From contig JAFVRI010000057.1 in assembly GCA_017504335.1 (NCBI GenBank), forward strand, positions 1-9,022: a stretch of DNA of 9,022 nt. Direction: 5' to 3'. Shown piece after piece: positions 1-6,280 of the stretch (its first letter is position 1; each line of letters opens with the position of its first letter). The stretch comes from Clostridia bacterium. Its GTDB lineage: Bacteria > Bacillota > Clostridia > Oscillospirales > CAG-272. Both the position numbers and the translations under genes were made by a program. The notes beneath the pieces were generated by a model. The model ran no database searches. It worked only from the letters and a program-made list of their open reading frames with translations, and was not told the DNA's origin.

Positions 1-266
1 CCGATCATTCTTCCGCTTTCCTTCTCTACCACCGCCCAGTCGTAAAATTCTCCCATGGCATATCGCTTTTCGATGTATCTCAGATAATCTCTCGTGTATT
101 GCTCCGACGGATGGGGGGACCAAAGCAAAAATTCGGTTACATCCCTCCGCTTGGCATAATCGTACATATCCGCGGAATCGCTGATATGCATAGGGCGCAG
201 ACGAAGGCGTTCGGTCTCTACGGTCGGCATTTTGGCAAAGTGTCGGCAGATCTCCTCTCGGTTCAC
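1..266 (-). CDS. GNAT family N-acetyltransferase (RimJ/RimL type), C-terminus cut off by window edge
   Basis: The minus strand carries an open frame of 88 codons that runs off the left edge without a stop. It begins at a GTG (264-266) placed 6 nt after a strong AGGAGGAA site. After about 13 residues comes PTVETERLRLRPM, the hallmark first strand of RimJ/RimL-like GNAT acetyltransferases. DSADMYDYAK, EFLLWSPHPS and DWAVVEKESGRMIG follow in the family's usual order. These enzymes move an acetyl group from acetyl-CoA to an amine, such as a ribosomal protein N-terminus, an amino acid or a drug. The acetyl-CoA binding motif lies beyond the edge, so the substrate cannot be guessed. An upstream ATG (287-289) reaches a stop before this frame, and a later in-frame ATG is a weaker alternative. 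The gene is divergent from the plus-strand operon and has its own promoter. Family call is confident; specific function unknown. Confidence 0.85.
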   Translation of the reverse strand, partial: MNREEICRHFAKMPTVETERLRLRPMHISDSADMYDYAKRRDVTEFLLWSPHPSEQYTRDYLRYIEKRYAMGEFYDWAVVEKESGRMI

Positions 267-272
267 GAAGCT

Positions 273-280
273 TTCCTCCT
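273..280 (-). promoter_or_regulatory. Ribosome binding site deciding the GTG start of the GNAT gene
   Basis: Read on the minus strand this is AGGAGGAA, close to a perfect Shine-Dalgarno, placed 6 nt before GTG at 266. The ATG at 289 lies upstream of this site and its frame closes within nine codons, so GTG is the likely start. Confidence 0.8.
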
Positions 281-305
281 TATTCGCATGGTTTCGCTTT
301 CTTTC

Positions 306-334
306 ATTATAAACAATTTCTCTGTATTTTGCAA
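306..334 (-). promoter_or_regulatory. Sigma-A type promoter for the GNAT gene
   Basis: On the minus strand, TTGCAA (329-334) is followed by a 17-nt spacer and a perfect TATAAT (306-311). This is a consensus housekeeping promoter. It would start transcription near 299, leaving a short leader of about 33 nt that contains the AGGAGGAA site. Confidence 0.8.
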
Positions 335-379
335 GCCCTCAAAAAAATATTCACGGAAAATCTCTTTTTTCCTATTTAT

Positions 380-408
380 TTTTTCTTCTTTTTATGTTAC
401 AATATAAT
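380..408 (+). promoter_or_regulatory. Probable sigma-A promoter of the racemase/Mur ligase operon
   Basis: A perfect TATAAT lies at 403-408, in the AT-rich stretch between the divergent genes. The expected -35 position (about 380-385) is only T-rich and does not match TTGACA well, so the -10 is the real evidence. Transcription would start near 415, about 50 nt before the first gene. No riboswitch-like structure is apparent in this leader. Confidence 0.55.
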
Positions 409-466
409 TACGGAGACGAAAAGTAGCTCGCTCTCCCTATAAACGAAGGAAAAACAGGAGCGGAAT

Positions 467-850
467 ATGACCGAAAAAGAGTGCAAGCAGATCCTTCGGG
501 AGGATATCCTTCCCGTCATATTGGGAAATTCTCTCACCGCCCACCGTCTTTCCCTCCACCTGTTTATCCGATACGGGCTCTCCTCTCTCGTATGCGCCGA
601 GCATCGCGGATGCTTGGGGGCTTTGAATCCCTTCGCGGGCTTTTTCCCGCTGACCGAGGGAAGCTCCCGTCTGCTTTGCGAGCAGCTCGAGGCTCTCGCG
701 GAACGCTATGAGGGCTGTCAGCTTCTTCTGATCCCCTCCTCTCCCTCTGAGCGGGCTCGCTTGGAGGCATGCGCGCCGTCTTTGGAAAGCACCTATTTTC
801 TGATCGATCCCGAGGATCTGGACACCTGGCTTTTGCCCTGTGCCCGATGA
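467..850 (+). CDS. Small protein resembling a stand-alone pre-ATP-grasp domain (127 aa)
   Basis: The first gene of the plus-strand operon starts at ATG 467 behind AGGAG (456-460) and ends TGA at 848-850. I do not recognise it as a named protein. Its layout matches the Rossmann-like domain that precedes the ATP-binding core of ATP-grasp carboxylate-amine ligases. PVILGNSLTAHRLSLHLF (16-33) resembles the PVILGxxxNAxGxARSF opening, RYGLSSLVC (35-43) the second strand, and QLLLIPSSPSERARLE (85-100) the typical 'vliPtsD' strand and helix. The frame stops where the ATP-grasp core should begin, so no ATP or metal-binding residues are present. There is no signal peptide or membrane segment. It lies 19 nt before the racemase, suggesting a shared task. 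It could be a true small subunit or the remnant of a decayed ligase. That it is a real gene is likely; the domain assignment is by eye. Confidence 0.7.
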   Translation: MTEKECKQILREDILPVILGNSLTAHRLSLHLFIRYGLSSLVCAEHRGCLGALNPFAGFFPLTEGSSRLLCEQLEALAERYEGCQLLLIPSSPSERARLEACAPSLESTYFLIDPEDLDTWLLPCAR

Positions 851-854
851 TCCC

Positions 855-864
855 GAAAGAAAGG
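855..864 (+). promoter_or_regulatory. Ribosome binding site setting the racemase start
   Basis: GAAAGAAAGG ends 5 nt before ATG 870. It favours that start over the in-frame GTG at 840, which overlaps the previous gene, and over ATG 879. Confidence 0.55.
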
Positions 865-869
865 CTTTG

Positions 870-1646
870 ATGGATTCTATGAACTCCCATATTCTCGGCA
901 TTCTCGGCGGTCTCGGTCCCATGTCAGGAATCCGCTTCTGCGAGATGCTCACCGACCACACTCTTGCCGCCACTGATCAGGAGCATATCAACTTTCTCCT
1001 GTCCTCCCGTGCGGATACTCCCGACCGAACCGCATTTATTCTGGGTAAATCAAAGGAAAATCCGTCCCCTGTCATGCAGACCGAGGTCAAGCGACTCATT
1101 GCGGCAGGTGCCGATCGGATCGTCATTCCCTGTAATACCGCCCATTATTTTTACCGTGAGATCGCCAAGGTCTCCTCGGTTCCCGTTTTGAATATCATTG
1201 ATCGGACCGCTGACTTCTGCGCCTTTTGCGGCATGCGCCGCATCGGTGTTCTTGCGACGGAGGGAACCGCCGCCTCAGGTGCCTACCGCTCCATATTGGA
1301 ATCCCGCGGCATGGAATACCTGAGCCCCACAAAGGAGGAGCAGGCCACCGTTACCCACATTATTTACGGAGAGATCAAGTCGGGCATGCCCCCACATATC
1401 GACCGACTCCTTGCGGTTGCCGACTCGCTCTTCGCAAAAGGCGCGGATACCGTGATATTGGGCTGCACCGAGCTGTCTCTTCTGAAGCCTATGCTTCCCA
1501 CCGATCGCTCCTTTACCGATTCCCTGGAGGTTCTTGCCGCTTGCGCCATCCGCTCCTGCGGCAGAGAAACCGTTGGCTTCGACCCCTCTCTGACCCGATT
1601 CGCCGCGACCCTCTCGCACAAAATAGAAATTCATTCCATGATGTAA
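870..1646 (+). CDS. Aspartate/glutamate racemase family protein (amino acid racemase)
   Basis: This 258-residue protein has the full set of Asp/Glu racemase superfamily marks. The first strand reads ILGGLGPMSG (residues 11-20). ADTPDRT (48-54) is the substrate-binding segment. IPCNTAHYF holds the first catalytic cysteine (C88), VLNIIDRT follows (106-113), and LGCTELSLL holds the second catalytic cysteine (C199). Enzymes of this kind interconvert L- and D-amino acids, typically aspartate or glutamate, without a cofactor, using the two cysteines as acid and base. The GGLGPMSG opening places it with aspartate/broad-specificity racemases, not with MurI glutamate racemase. Length is normal. It starts at ATG 870 behind GAAAGAAAGG and ends TAA at 1644-1646, inside the ribosome-binding region of the next gene. 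Linkage to a Mur ligase-like gene suggests the amino acid is used in a ligation. The substrate is not decided by sequence. Confidence 0.88.
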   Translation: MDSMNSHILGILGGLGPMSGIRFCEMLTDHTLAATDQEHINFLLSSRADTPDRTAFILGKSKENPSPVMQTEVKRLIAAGADRIVIPCNTAHYFYREIAKVSSVPVLNIIDRTADFCAFCGMRRIGVLATEGTAASGAYRSILESRGMEYLSPTKEEQATVTHIIYGEIKSGMPPHIDRLLAVADSLFAKGADTVILGCTELSLLKPMLPTDRSFTDSLEVLAACAIRSCGRETVGFDPSLTRFAATLSHKIEIHSMM

Positions 1647-1663
1647 AAAGGAAGGACCTGACC

Positions 1664-3157
1664 ATGCTGCTTCATGATCTTATGAAATCGATCCCCTATA
1701 CCGAGATCATCAATCGCTCGGGAATCGACCCCGCCAATACCGAGGTGAGCGCGCTCTGCCTCGACTCCAGAAAGGTCATACCCGGAAGCATCTTTGTTTG
1801 CATTTCGGGTTCCCTTACCGACGGCCATGACTACGCTTGGGCGGCATTCAACCGCCAGTGCCGTATTTTTGTGGTGGAGCATCCTACCAAGCTCCCCGAT
1901 GAGGCGTTTGTGATCGTAACCAAAAATTCCCGCATCGCCCTTGCCCGTCTTTCCGCCGCCTTTTTCGGCAATCCCGCGGACGAGATGACGATCATCGGTG
2001 TAACGGGAACCAAGGGCAAGACCACCTCGTCTTTGATGATCTGTCAGGCACTCAACGATTGCGGCATTCCCACGGGCTACATCGGCTCCAACGGAATCAC
2101 CTTCCAAAATCAGTTCTTTGCCACGGTGAATACCACGCCCGAAAGCTATGATCTGCACTTCTATATGCGCAAAATGCTGGATGCAGGAGTCAAAACCTTG
2201 GTCATGGAGGTCTCCTCGCAAGCGCTAAAGATGGCAAGGGTACATGGAATCCGCTTCCATACCTGTGTCTTTACCAACCTCTCTCCCGATCACATCGGAG
2301 AGTATGAGCATCCCGACTTCAACGATTACAAGTATTGCAAGCAATCCCTCTTCTCCGATTACGGTGCCGAGCATATCGTCTTTAATGCCGACGATGAATA
2401 TGCCGAGGAGATCATTCACGGCAATCGCTGTCTGCGTACCAGCGTGGCATTGCATACGCCCTCGGATATTCATGCCAAGGATCTGTCCTATTTCCGTCAT
2501 CCCGGAGAGCTTGGGGTTCAATTCACCTGCGAGATCGAAGATGAGGTATTCCCCGTTTCGGTTTCCTTCCCCGGTGAATTCAGCGTGTACAATGCCATGA
2601 CCGCCATCGCGGTCTGCCGCCGCTTGGGAATCCCCCCGAAAAAGGTTGCCGCCTCTCTCAAAAAGATCCGTGTAAAGGGGCGCTTCGAGACCTACGAGCT
2701 TCCCTCGGGAGCAATCGCCGTGATCGACTATGCCCACAACGGTGTCAGTCTGAAGGCGGCTCTGCAAGCCCTCCGTACCTACGAGCCCAATCGACTGATC
2801 TGCCTCTTCGGCTCGGTGGGCGGACGAACCCGTATCCGCCGCGCAGAGCTTGGCTTGGTGGCTTCCCGTGATGCCGACTTCTGTATTCTGACCTCGGATA
2901 ATCCCGACAACGAAGCCCCCTCCGCCATCATCAGCGAAATCGCCGCCTACTTCACCACGGGCACCTGCCCCTATATGGCGATCCCCGATCGTAAAAAGGC
3001 GATCGAATACGCTCTCGCCCACGCGGAAAAGAACGACATCGTTCTCTTGGCGGGCAAGGGTCATGAGGATTACCAAATGGTCTGCGGCATCCGCGAGGAC
3101 TTCAGCGAAGCCGCCATCATCCGCGAATTCTGCGAATCCGCCAAGATGACTACATAA
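1664..3157 (+). CDS. MurE-like Mur ligase (UDP-N-acetylmuramyl-tripeptide synthetase family), divergent
   Basis: This 497-residue protein has the three Mur ligase domains. LCLDSRKVIPGSIFVCISG (31-49) is the MurE-type UDP-binding N-domain. GVTGTKGKTTS (112-122) is the ATP P-loop. NTTPES (157-162) and MEVSSQALKMAR (181-192) follow, and K226 in YKYCKQSLF is the expected carbamylated lysine. IRVKGRFE (335-342), DYAHNG (355-360), TSDNPDNE (410-417) and AGKGHEDYQ (463-471) form the C-domain. MurE joins an amino acid, usually diaminopimelate or lysine, to UDP-MurNAc-L-Ala-D-Glu in the cytoplasm. Here the DNPR motif that holds diaminopimelate reads DNPD, and the usual GxGGDRDxTKRP segment reads GSVGGRTRIRRA. 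It may therefore be a paralogue adding another amino acid or acting on a related substrate. The start is ATG 1664, behind AGGAAGG (1649-1655) and 17 nt after the racemase stop; the open frame extends much further upstream but over the racemase gene. Superfamily is certain, exact reaction not. Confidence 0.85.
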   Translation: MLLHDLMKSIPYTEIINRSGIDPANTEVSALCLDSRKVIPGSIFVCISGSLTDGHDYAWAAFNRQCRIFVVEHPTKLPDEAFVIVTKNSRIALARLSAAFFGNPADEMTIIGVTGTKGKTTSSLMICQALNDCGIPTGYIGSNGITFQNQFFATVNTTPESYDLHFYMRKMLDAGVKTLVMEVSSQALKMARVHGIRFHTCVFTNLSPDHIGEYEHPDFNDYKYCKQSLFSDYGAEHIVFNADDEYAEEIIHGNRCLRTSVALHTPSDIHAKDLSYFRHPGELGVQFTCEIEDEVFPVSVSFPGEFSVYNAMTAIAVCRRLGIPPKKVAASLKKIRVKGRFETYELPSGAIAVIDYAHNGVSLKAALQALRTYEPNRLICLFGSVGGRTRIRRAELGLVASRDADFCILTSDNPDNEAPSAIISEIAAYFTTGTCPYMAIPDRKKAIEYALAHAEKNDIVLLAGKGHEDYQMVCGIREDFSEAAIIREFCESAKMTT

Positions 3158-3185
3158 AAGACGCGGGAACGCGAGAGACGCGGGA

Positions 3186-3228
3186 GACGCGGGTCGCTTT
3201 TGAAAAAGCTCCGCAAAACTTTTATTAC
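3186..3228 (+). repeat. Left inverted-repeat arm, conserved core
   Basis: It begins GACGCGGGTCGCTTTT, then continues GAAAAAGCTCCGCAAAA and CTTTTATTAC. The reverse complement of 3514-3557 gives the same string with small indels in the A/T runs. Confidence 0.8.
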
Positions 3229-3302
3229 AAGTTATGACTTGACCCTTCTGCATTGTTCTCATCGTTGTGTGGCGAATAGAATATTGTTTTTTCTCTGAGG
3301 TT

Positions 3303-3366
3303 GAAAACCGTCGGACTGCGTTGCTGTCGCACGCCACCGACGGTTTTCTTCTTTTTTATTTTATTT
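3303..3366 (+). terminator. Rho-independent terminator of the racemase/Mur ligase operon
   Basis: A perfect 12-bp stem pairs 3303-3314 (GAAAACCGTCGG) with 3337-3348 (CCGACGGTTTTC). A further TGCG/CGCA pairing sits inside the loop. A T-rich run (3349-3366) follows directly on the plus strand. It lies 145 nt after the Mur ligase stop codon. The minus-strand side lacks a comparable T run, so termination should act on plus-strand transcripts. Confidence 0.8.
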
Positions 3367-3401
3367 ATAACGGGGCGACGTCCTCGACGCACCGTTATAA
3401 A
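3364..3401. other. Middle hairpin of the convergent intergenic region
   Basis: A 10-bp perfect stem pairs TTTATAACGG (3364-3373) with CCGTTATAAA (3392-3401) around an 18-nt loop. It overlaps the T run of the preceding terminator, so the two structures compete for those bases. Confidence 0.6.
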
Positions 3402-3440
3402 ACGAAATCCGTCGGGACGCAGCAGGGTCCGACGGATTTC
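3388..3440 (-). terminator. Probable terminator of the minus-strand catabolic operon
   Basis: A perfect 12-bp stem pairs 3404-3415 (GAAATCCGTCGG) with 3429-3440 (CCGACGGATTTC). Reading the minus strand, it is followed by GTTTTATAAC, a modest T run. It sits about 150 nt after the stop codon of the last minus-strand gene. On the plus strand it is followed by TACCTTAGAG, which would not terminate. The call is weaker than for the plus-strand terminator because the T run is short. Confidence 0.5.
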
Positions 3441-3513
3441 TACCTTAGAGAAAAAAGAATCACTTACATCCTATATAAGGACGAGGAGTCTGTGTTCCCC
3501 CAAGCCATATTTT

Positions 3514-3557
3514 GTAAGAAAGTTTTTGCGGAGCTTTTTTTAAAAAGCGACCCGCGT
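3514..3557 (-). repeat. Right inverted-repeat arm, conserved core
   Basis: On the minus strand it begins GACGCGGGTCGCTTTTT and continues AGCTCCGCAAAAACTTTC and TTAC. This mirrors the left arm about 285 nt away. Confidence 0.8.
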
Positions 3558-3593
3558 CCCTCGCGTCCCTCGCGTCCTTCGCATCCCCTCGTG

Positions 3594-5267
3594 TCACACA
3601 ATTTCGATCTTCACCCAAAGGTTATCCTCACCTTGGGCGAGGAAGGTGCGGTAGTGACCGTTGCGATTGGCGGCGACCTTGCCGAGATTGAGGATCTTGC
3701 CGTTGGTGGTGTATCGGCACACCTTGCCCTCGTAGGAAACGGTCAGAGATTGCTCATCCACGGAAATCTCGGGGGAATCGGTTCCGTCGAAGCAGAAGGC
3801 AGGCAGAGCGTAGCCGACGGTACCTTCTCCCGACAGCGTCACGGCAACACCGTCCTCACGCACGGAATAGGCTTCCTTCACCGCCTGACCGTTGGCGAAA
3901 CGACAAAGAAGCTCGGCCGAGACCTCGGACTCCGTTTTGGATGTGGTAAGAATTTCGTAGGCAGAATCCTCATTGGCGCCAAAGAGCCATCCACCGTCCT
4001 GCTTGACGGCAGAGCAAAGCGAAAAGGCGAAGGGCGTTTCCACGTCCACCGTGTAATTGGGGGTGGCGGGACAAGGACAGGACAGACAGATCGCCGAAGG
4101 CGCACCCGAACGGTGAACCCGTCCCAAGCCGTTGGCATCATAATGCGGATCCGCATCGGTATCAAATTCCAAGGCGTAGCCACCGCATTTTAAGAAAAGC
4201 TTGTGAAATCCGTCGGTGGTCCGCATGACGGAGGAATCACGGTCGGTGGTCGGCTCAAAGGGAATGGAATCATCACAGACCGTATAGGCCGAGTAGAGCA
4301 GCGATGCCACGGTGATCATATACTTGTCGAAATATCCGTAGCCCTCGCAACCGTACTTTGTCTCAAGAGGAAAGCGGTTCTTCACGTGGCGGATGGGCGC
4401 ACGGTTCAACCACTGCTCGGTCAGAGACAGAGCTCTTGCGGATGCCGCCTTGAATTTGGCGGCAAGGGCGGCATTGCCCTCTCTTGCGTATCGCTTTGCT
4501 TCAAATTCCAATACACAGATCAGCCAGCCCTCATTGAGCAAAAACTGGTTGCTTCGTCCGCCGAATGCCATCTCGCCGATGGTGGATTGCATGGCAAGGG
4601 TATGAAGCCCCGCCTTTTTCAGATTTTCGTCAATCACCTCGTAGCTCTTGCCTCGATAGCCCTCGTTGAGCAACACACAGCACAGTCCTCTGGGCACCAG
4701 ATCGTACTGAATGGGCTGGTGATTTTGGGTATGGTGATCGTCTCCGTACATACCGTTTTCATCAAACCACTGCATCTGCTGAAGGAATTGCAGCTCTAAA
4801 AATTCCTCGGATCCGCCGATGCCCGCCTTCAGACGGAAAAATTCACTCAGCGCGGTAAACAACACCCAGTTCCGATAATAAATATCCACGGTGGTCACAA
4901 ACCGATTGTAGGTTTTGGTGGGATCAATGGTAGCAAGATCGGCTCTCCATTTCTTCGTCCGTTCCTCGGGAACCACTCCTGCCCGTTCCACCTCGCAGAG
5001 GCAAGAGATGATCTCCCGAACCGAAAAATCGTTGGCAGCCAACCGATTGGGGATCGATGCGCAACAAAAATCCATCATTTCAAGGAAAATGGGTAGCAGA
5101 TCCCGTCTCCGCCCAAAGGCGATCAGAATGCCGATGTTAGAGGTCAGTCTCGGGAATCCGTGCTCGGTCAAGCCCTCTTCCTTCACTTGATCGAAATAGC
5201 GCAAAATATGCTCGTCGGAATAGGCCGACAGAGCCTTTTCCATTAAGTCGATGTACTTTTCTTTCAT
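3594..5267 (-). CDS. Probable cytoplasmic carbohydrate-active alpha/alpha-barrel protein (557 aa), family not identified
   Basis: This is the last gene of the minus-strand operon. Starting at ATG 5267 behind AAGGAGAG (5273-5280), it lies 11 nt after the dehydrogenase stop. Residues 1-330 are mostly helical, with aromatic and acidic clusters typical of (alpha/alpha) toroid sugar hydrolases and lyases: DIYYRNWVLF (128-137), GMYGDDHHTQNHQPIQYDL (172-190), FGGRSNQFLLNEGW (235-248) and KYGCEGYGYFDKYMIT (304-319). Residues from about 350 onward look beta-rich, as in the C-terminal sandwich of such enzymes. H178, H179, H183, E246 and E308 are plausible active-site residues, chosen by eye. There is no signal peptide, so it should act inside the cell on an imported oligosaccharide or glycoside. 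It could belong to a glycuronidase-type glycoside hydrolase family or a DUF; I cannot name which. Gene certain, fold likely, reaction unknown. Confidence 0.75.
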   Translation of the reverse strand: MKEKYIDLMEKALSAYSDEHILRYFDQVKEEGLTEHGFPRLTSNIGILIAFGRRRDLLPIFLEMMDFCCASIPNRLAANDFSVREIISCLCEVERAGVVPEERTKKWRADLATIDPTKTYNRFVTTVDIYYRNWVLFTALSEFFRLKAGIGGSEEFLELQFLQQMQWFDENGMYGDDHHTQNHQPIQYDLVPRGLCCVLLNEGYRGKSYEVIDENLKKAGLHTLAMQSTIGEMAFGGRSNQFLLNEGWLICVLEFEAKRYAREGNAALAAKFKAASARALSLTEQWLNRAPIRHVKNRFPLETKYGCEGYGYFDKYMITVASLLYSAYTVCDDSIPFEPTTDRDSSVMRTTDGFHKLFLKCGGYALEFDTDADPHYDANGLGRVHRSGAPSAICLSCPCPATPNYTVDVETPFAFSLCSAVKQDGGWLFGANEDSAYEILTTSKTESEVSAELLCRFANGQAVKEAYSVREDGVAVTLSGEGTVGYALPAFCFDGTDSPEISVDEQSLTVSYEGKVCRYTTNGKILNLGKVAANRNGHYRTFLAQGEDNLWVKIEIV

Positions 5268-5278
5268 ATCCGCTCTCC

Positions 5279-6280
5279 TTATGCCATGGTGGCGAGCATC
5301 TGCTCGGTCACCTCGTACTTGATCGGTCTGCCCTCCAGATATGCCTCACACTCACGGAGCATATACTCGCCCATGCGTGCCACCTCATCGCCTGCGCTTC
5401 CCGCAATGTGGGGGGTCAGGAGACAGTTGGGAAGCGTATAGAAGGGATGTCCTTCTTCGGGGGGCTCGGGGTAGGTCACGTCCAAAAGGGCGGTCAGATC
5501 GGGACGCTCCCGCAGGATACGAACCAAGTCGTCCTCCACCACCTGGGCTCCCCTGCCCGTGTTGATGAACACGCCGCATTCTCTCATGCGAGAAAAGAGG
5601 TCATAGTTGAGCATTCCCTTGGTCTGTTCGTTATTCGCCAGATGATTGGAGATCGTAAAGGCACGGGCAAACAGCTCCTCAAGGGTACACTTCTCCACGC
5701 CAAGCTCCCTTGCCTTTTCATCGGGCAGGAAGGGATCAAACACGATCACGTTCAGGCTGTAGGCTTTGAGCATTTCAATGACCAGCTTGCCGATCATGCC
5801 CGCACCGATGATACCCACGGTCTCGCCGTAATTGCCGCGGCACTTGTCAAAGGCAACGTGTGCCTCCTGCCGTCCGTTTGCGTGATAGAGCCGATGGGTC
5901 AGAAAATATCCCTTGTTGGCAAGAATGATCTGTGCCGTGGCAAATTCCGCCACGGGAACGGCATTTGCCGCCCATGCGGAAAAGACCTTGACACCGCAAT
6001 TGAGAAAGGGACGGGCAAATTTCTGCACCGAGCCCGCTCCGTAGAAGAGACATTTGAGACGGGGCAGATAGGTACGGATCTCTTTCTCGGTAAGGGTGGG
6101 CATCCCCCAAGTGGAAAAGATGAATTCCACCTCGGAGAAAGCTTCGGGGTTCCGCAAAAGATCCTCTTTGGAATACACGCACCCGTCAAGCTCCGCAAGC
6201 TCACGGATGCGGCAAACCGTTTCTTCCCCATAGACCATGGGAATATGCTCGGGCTTTCCGCACAAAAAGATGGCTTTCAT
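5279..6280 (-). CDS. D-isomer-specific 2-hydroxyacid dehydrogenase, NAD-dependent
   Basis: This 333-residue protein has the standard D-2-hydroxyacid dehydrogenase plan. The NAD-binding motif is GIIGAGMIG (156-164), and an acidic residue ends the second strand (VFDPFLPDE, D182), which favours NAD over NADP. The catalytic triad is complete: R243 in FINTGRGAQV, E272 in DVTYPEPPEE and H291 in LTPHIAGSAGDE. Such enzymes reversibly reduce a 2-keto acid to a D-2-hydroxy acid. The N-terminal segment FIFSTWGMPTLTEKEI (53-68) and LKCLFYGAGSV (75-85) form the substrate domain. The start is ATG 6280 behind TAGGAGGAAT; its ATGA overlaps the TGA of the preceding gene, implying translational coupling. The frame is open further upstream to 6406, but that part overlaps the isomerase gene. 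Within this operon it probably reduces a keto-sugar acid or related intermediate. Phosphoglycerate or lactate dehydrogenase activity cannot be excluded from sequence. Confidence 0.88.
   Translation of the reverse strand: MKAIFLCGKPEHIPMVYGEETVCRIRELAELDGCVYSKEDLLRNPEAFSEVEFIFSTWGMPTLTEKEIRTYLPRLKCLFYGAGSVQKFARPFLNCGVKVFSAWAANAVPVAEFATAQIILANKGYFLTHRLYHANGRQEAHVAFDKCRGNYGETVGIIGAGMIGKLVIEMLKAYSLNVIVFDPFLPDEKARELGVEKCTLEELFARAFTISNHLANNEQTKGMLNYDLFSRMRECGVFINTGRGAQVVEDDLVRILRERPDLTALLDVTYPEPPEEGHPFYTLPNCLLTPHIAGSAGDEVARMGEYMLRECEAYLEGRPIKYEVTEQMLATMA

Larger units (their letters stand above)
3158..3593. repeat. Structured non-coding block with inverted arms between convergent genes (MITE-like or extragenic repeat)
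   Basis: No gene is supported in these 436 nt. The left arm (about 3160-3230) and right arm (about 3513-3593) are inverted copies of each other. The best-matching core is 3186-3228 against 3514-3557; both arms begin GACGCGGGTCGCTTTT and continue with AGCTCCGCAAAA and a CTTT-TTAC tail, with a few small indels. The outer end of each arm carries tandem 9-mers close to GACGCGGGA or GACGCGAGG. Between the arms are three strong hairpins. The block starts within 3 nt of the Mur ligase stop codon and ends at the stop codon of the opposing gene. No transposase lies within it and no clear target-site duplication is visible. It may be a non-autonomous mobile element, a repeated extragenic palindrome, or a bidirectional termination region. 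Confidence 0.75.

Noticed and set aside
99..407. Plus-strand open frame opposite the GNAT gene
   Set aside because: It is a shadow of the acetyltransferase and continues through its promoter into low-complexity AT-rich sequence.
840..869. In-frame GTG start for the racemase at 840
   Set aside because: It would overlap the preceding gene and lacks a good ribosome binding site. ATG 870 has GAAAGAAAGG 5 nt upstream and still leaves the whole family domain.
437..973. Minus-strand open frame of 178 codons
   Set aside because: It lies antisense to the small ATP-grasp-like gene and the racemase start, and its translation shows no recognisable motif.
1226..1663. Upstream extension of the Mur ligase reading frame
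   Set aside because: The frame is open back to 1226 but overlaps the well-supported racemase gene, and its translation is Arg/His/Cys-rich without Mur ligase similarity. ATG 1664 has a good ribosome binding site.
2225..3337. Minus-strand open frame of 370 codons
   Set aside because: It is antisense to the Mur ligase, with a glycine/valine/aspartate-rich translation typical of a shadow, and it crosses the intergenic hairpins.
3158..3593. CRISPR array
   Set aside because: The 9-nt units are contiguous without spacers and the arms are only two inverted copies.
3267..4193. Plus-strand open frame of 308 codons, including GAGGAG before a GTG near 3492
   Set aside because: It crosses the hairpin block and runs antisense to the 557-residue protein. 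The GAGGAG is only 3 nt from the GTG and the translation of the repeat gives a PSRPSRPS stretch without family features.
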